From Chara braunii (taxonomy: Eukaryota > Streptophyta > Charophyceae > Charales > Characeae), in contig BFEA01000026.1 of the NCBI GenBank assembly GCA_003427395.1, positions 2,074,563-2,133,348 on the forward strand: a stretch of 58,786 nt of DNA. Reading direction: 5' to 3'. Both the position numbers and the translations under genes were made by a program. Shown piece after piece: positions 56,703-58,786 of this stretch. The notes under the pieces were generated by a model. It was given only the letters and a program-made list of their open reading frames with translations. It was not told the origin of the DNA and did not search any database. How positions within the stretch are numbered: the stretch's first letter is position 1; every line of letters starts with the position of its first letter.

Positions 56703-57517
56703 CTGTGACGAGCTGTCTTCTGTAAGCACGCAATTTTCTGTGCGGCGATGCATTGGGGGTTGATTGAGAAGGGGCCCGCCCAAATACGCAAATGCCCTCG
56801 TCTCCTGGAAAAAAGGGCGGCCCCACGACGGTTGATAGTTGATCGTGCCTTAGCGAGCCCGGAAAATAACTGTTGCCATAGCTTCTGTCTTGTTCTGCTG
56901 TGAGAGATGGGGAATTTTGGCGCAGTCATCGCCCGGGGGAATCTTTTTTGGAATCTTTTTGAATTTTCAACTGAAGTGGAGCCCATGCGGGTTCTCGGAA
57001 TTTCTTTTTGCAATTAGGATTTAAAGTAGGCTAGGAATTTGGGTGCATTGTAATTTTGCCTGCAACTGCACAGTGCTTCTTGCTTGCGAGCGCTCTGCCA
57101 CGTCAGGGCTGTGCTCTGGCTTTCCCGTGCCTTAATCTTACATGTAATTGTACTTCTCTTCTTGGCGAGCGCGAAATGTAACTGTAATCTCCTCCTTCTT
57201 GATATCTTCGTCCCGCCCCTGCGCGCCCATATTTCCCTCAATCTTATTGGCCTGAACGATGCATGACTGGATGGATTCGTGGAGAGTGGCTACGTCCCCC
57301 ACGCCGCGGCCTGGCCATGAAGTCGTAGGCACTTCCTTCTTTTTCCTCCTCTCCCACTCAGGCACGATCCCGGCTATTTCGTGCGGACGCTCAGGCTATA
57401 AATTTGGCAAGTGCAATTAACTCGCTCTGTAATCAACTTTAGAGTTAGCGCGGTCGAGCGTATCGACTAACGGGCAGGAGCAGAACCGTGAGTAGAGAGA
57501 GTTGGGTGATCTGACAA
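56703..57517 (+). mobile_element. LTR of the second gypsy family, plus strand
   Basis: Starts TGTGACGAGC and ends GATCTGACA, followed within a few bases by TGGTGCTGGCAG, which looks like a primer site. Blocks such as GGCGTGGGGGACGTAGCC (on the complement) match the LTRs at 45110-45170 and 52910-52970. No internal region follows: the next sequence is the GC-rich element at 57540. So it is a solo or truncated LTR. Confidence 0.7.
57397..57403 (+). promoter_or_regulatory. Putative LTR TATA box
   Basis: TATAAAT about 690 bp into the LTR, at the place matching TTATATAG in the truncated LTR at 45020. Confidence 0.45.
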
Positions 57518-57539
57518 ATTGGTGCTGGCAGTGTCGTCA

Positions 57540-58520
57540 CCCTATACGGGGACAGCCCGTCCGTACTACCGTACGTACGGGCCCTTAGCGCCCGTACGGT
57601 CCATACGTACGGACTTTGGGCCCTCCGTACGTGGCCTTCCAGGGGGGTGTTGAGGGGGTGGACGGGCTGGGGGGGGGTCAGATGTCGGGGGGTAGGCCCC
57701 CCATTAAAAAAAAAAAGATTTTTTTTTTTTGTCCCAGGCACGGTTGCCGGCATTCGGAACGGGCCGAACGCCCGAACATTCGGCACCCCCTCTCAACGCG
57801 TTCGGCCGTTCGGCCGAACGTGGACCCAAAAAAAAAAAAGAAAAGAAAAAAAGAAAACGAATTCCAAAAAAACTGAAAACAATATATGTTATGCAGAATA
57901 ATAAACTAAGCAACATTTACCTCAACGTTAAATCCAAATTCTTTACAAATTTTTAAATAAAAATCAAATACTAAAAATAAATAATAATAATTAAAATTAG
58001 AAAAAATAAAACGAGAATGAAATTATTGAGAGGGTAAGCACGTTTTTGACACCGCCATCTTTGGCCATTTTTCATTTTTTTGGTTGTGACAAATGCCATG
58101 AAAATTTATGTATGTGTATCTTACATAATAGAAAATCTACAAATAAAGTTTGAAAAAAAAATTAAAAAAAATCATGCCCCGAAATAAAGGAAAAACAAAA
58201 AGTGAAAAGAGAGAAAAAACATTAGTGAGTGGGCAAGCAAGTTTTGACACCACCATCTTTGCCGATTTTTCTTTTTTTTTTGGCTGCACAGAATTGCTTC
58301 AAAATTAAGAGGGGCATACCTTACATCACAAATAAATCAGAAAAACAAAATCTGAAAAAAATAATAATATTTAGGTCCCAAAATATTTTTTTGCAGGGTC
58401 CGCACCCCTTCAGGTTCGGGCCCAGTACGGGGACCCGAACGCCCGAACGTTCAGGAGTCAGCTCAGGGGCCTCTGTACACTCGGCCTGGCAACCGTGGTC
58501 CCAGGTGTAAAAAAAAAAAA
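57540..58520. mobile_element. MITE-like element with CGTACGG/CGAACG arms
   Basis: GC-rich arms with repeated palindromic CCGTACGTACGG, GCCCGAACG and GTTCGGCC words flank an AT-rich core. The core (57835-57975, including ATATATGTTATGC and AACTAARCAAC) aligns with the cores at 2330-2450 and 35260-35380. Exact ends and a duplication were not found. The right arm has GAACGCCCGAACGTTC (58437-58452). Confidence 0.5.
58024..58330. repeat. Two diverged units, 195-bp step
   Basis: GGGTAAGCACGTTTTTGACA (58032) and GGGCAAGCAAGTTTTGACA (58227) each precede CCRCCATCTTTG and a T-rich stretch. Confidence 0.7.

Positions 58521-58786
<266 letters not shown>

Overview
This window looks like transposon-dense nuclear DNA from a green plant or streptophyte alga. 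The evidence is Ty3/gypsy chromovirus sequence with the plant-type initiator-tRNA primer site, non-autonomous hAT-like elements with 8-bp target duplications, a plant-style Helitron Rep/PIF1 helicase, a LINE 3' end and a U6 snRNA-derived sequence. The heavy gattgattg and cacaca arrays recall the Chara genome, but that is an impression, not a demonstration. I found no intact host protein-coding gene. Nearly every recognisable coding stretch carries stops or frameshifts. Two assembly gaps (11751-12652 and 28996-29272) and single Ns (17749, 41914, 55286) interrupt the sequence.

Layout. (1) 405-11196: a complete but dead minus-strand chromovirus with 361/366-bp LTRs, an exact TTCAG target duplication, PBS, gag, protease, RT, RNase H, integrase and chromodomain. 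A 511-bp hAT-like MITE sits in its integrase. (2) 11244-12838: a gapped hAT-like element. (3) 14443-14640: a 198-bp TTAA-flanked MITE. (4) 14938-35997: a Helitron-derived sequence present twice, head to head, around a 30-bp centre (19812-19841). The left arm is continuous. The right arm is split by a 10.3-kb insertion (21171-31460) with TGTCG/CGACA ends that breaks the helicase reading frame, and again by a second copy of the MITE (35162-35687). The 10.3-kb insertion holds two arrays of short hairpin-forming repeats next to an LTR/primer-site junction.

(5) 36246-39290: two diverged inverted copies of an unidentified coding sequence whose differences fall mainly at third codon positions. (6) 41939-42524: another 8-bp-TSD MITE. 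(7) 43124-53589: a second Ty3/gypsy element on the minus strand in the order LTR, leader, gag-pol, truncated LTR, leader. This suggests a tandem array damaged by a deletion that fused integrase to the inside of an LTR. (8) 53610-54770: a LINE 3' fragment directly downstream of a U6-like sequence in the same orientation, which resembles a U6/LINE template-switch chimera. (9) 56703-57517: a plus-strand LTR of the same family as region 7. After it come a GC-rich/AT-core element and a terminal gattgattg array.

The window therefore reads as nested insertions whose relative order can be worked out: the Helitron inversion, then the 10.3-kb insertion and the MITE; and the chromovirus, then its MITE.
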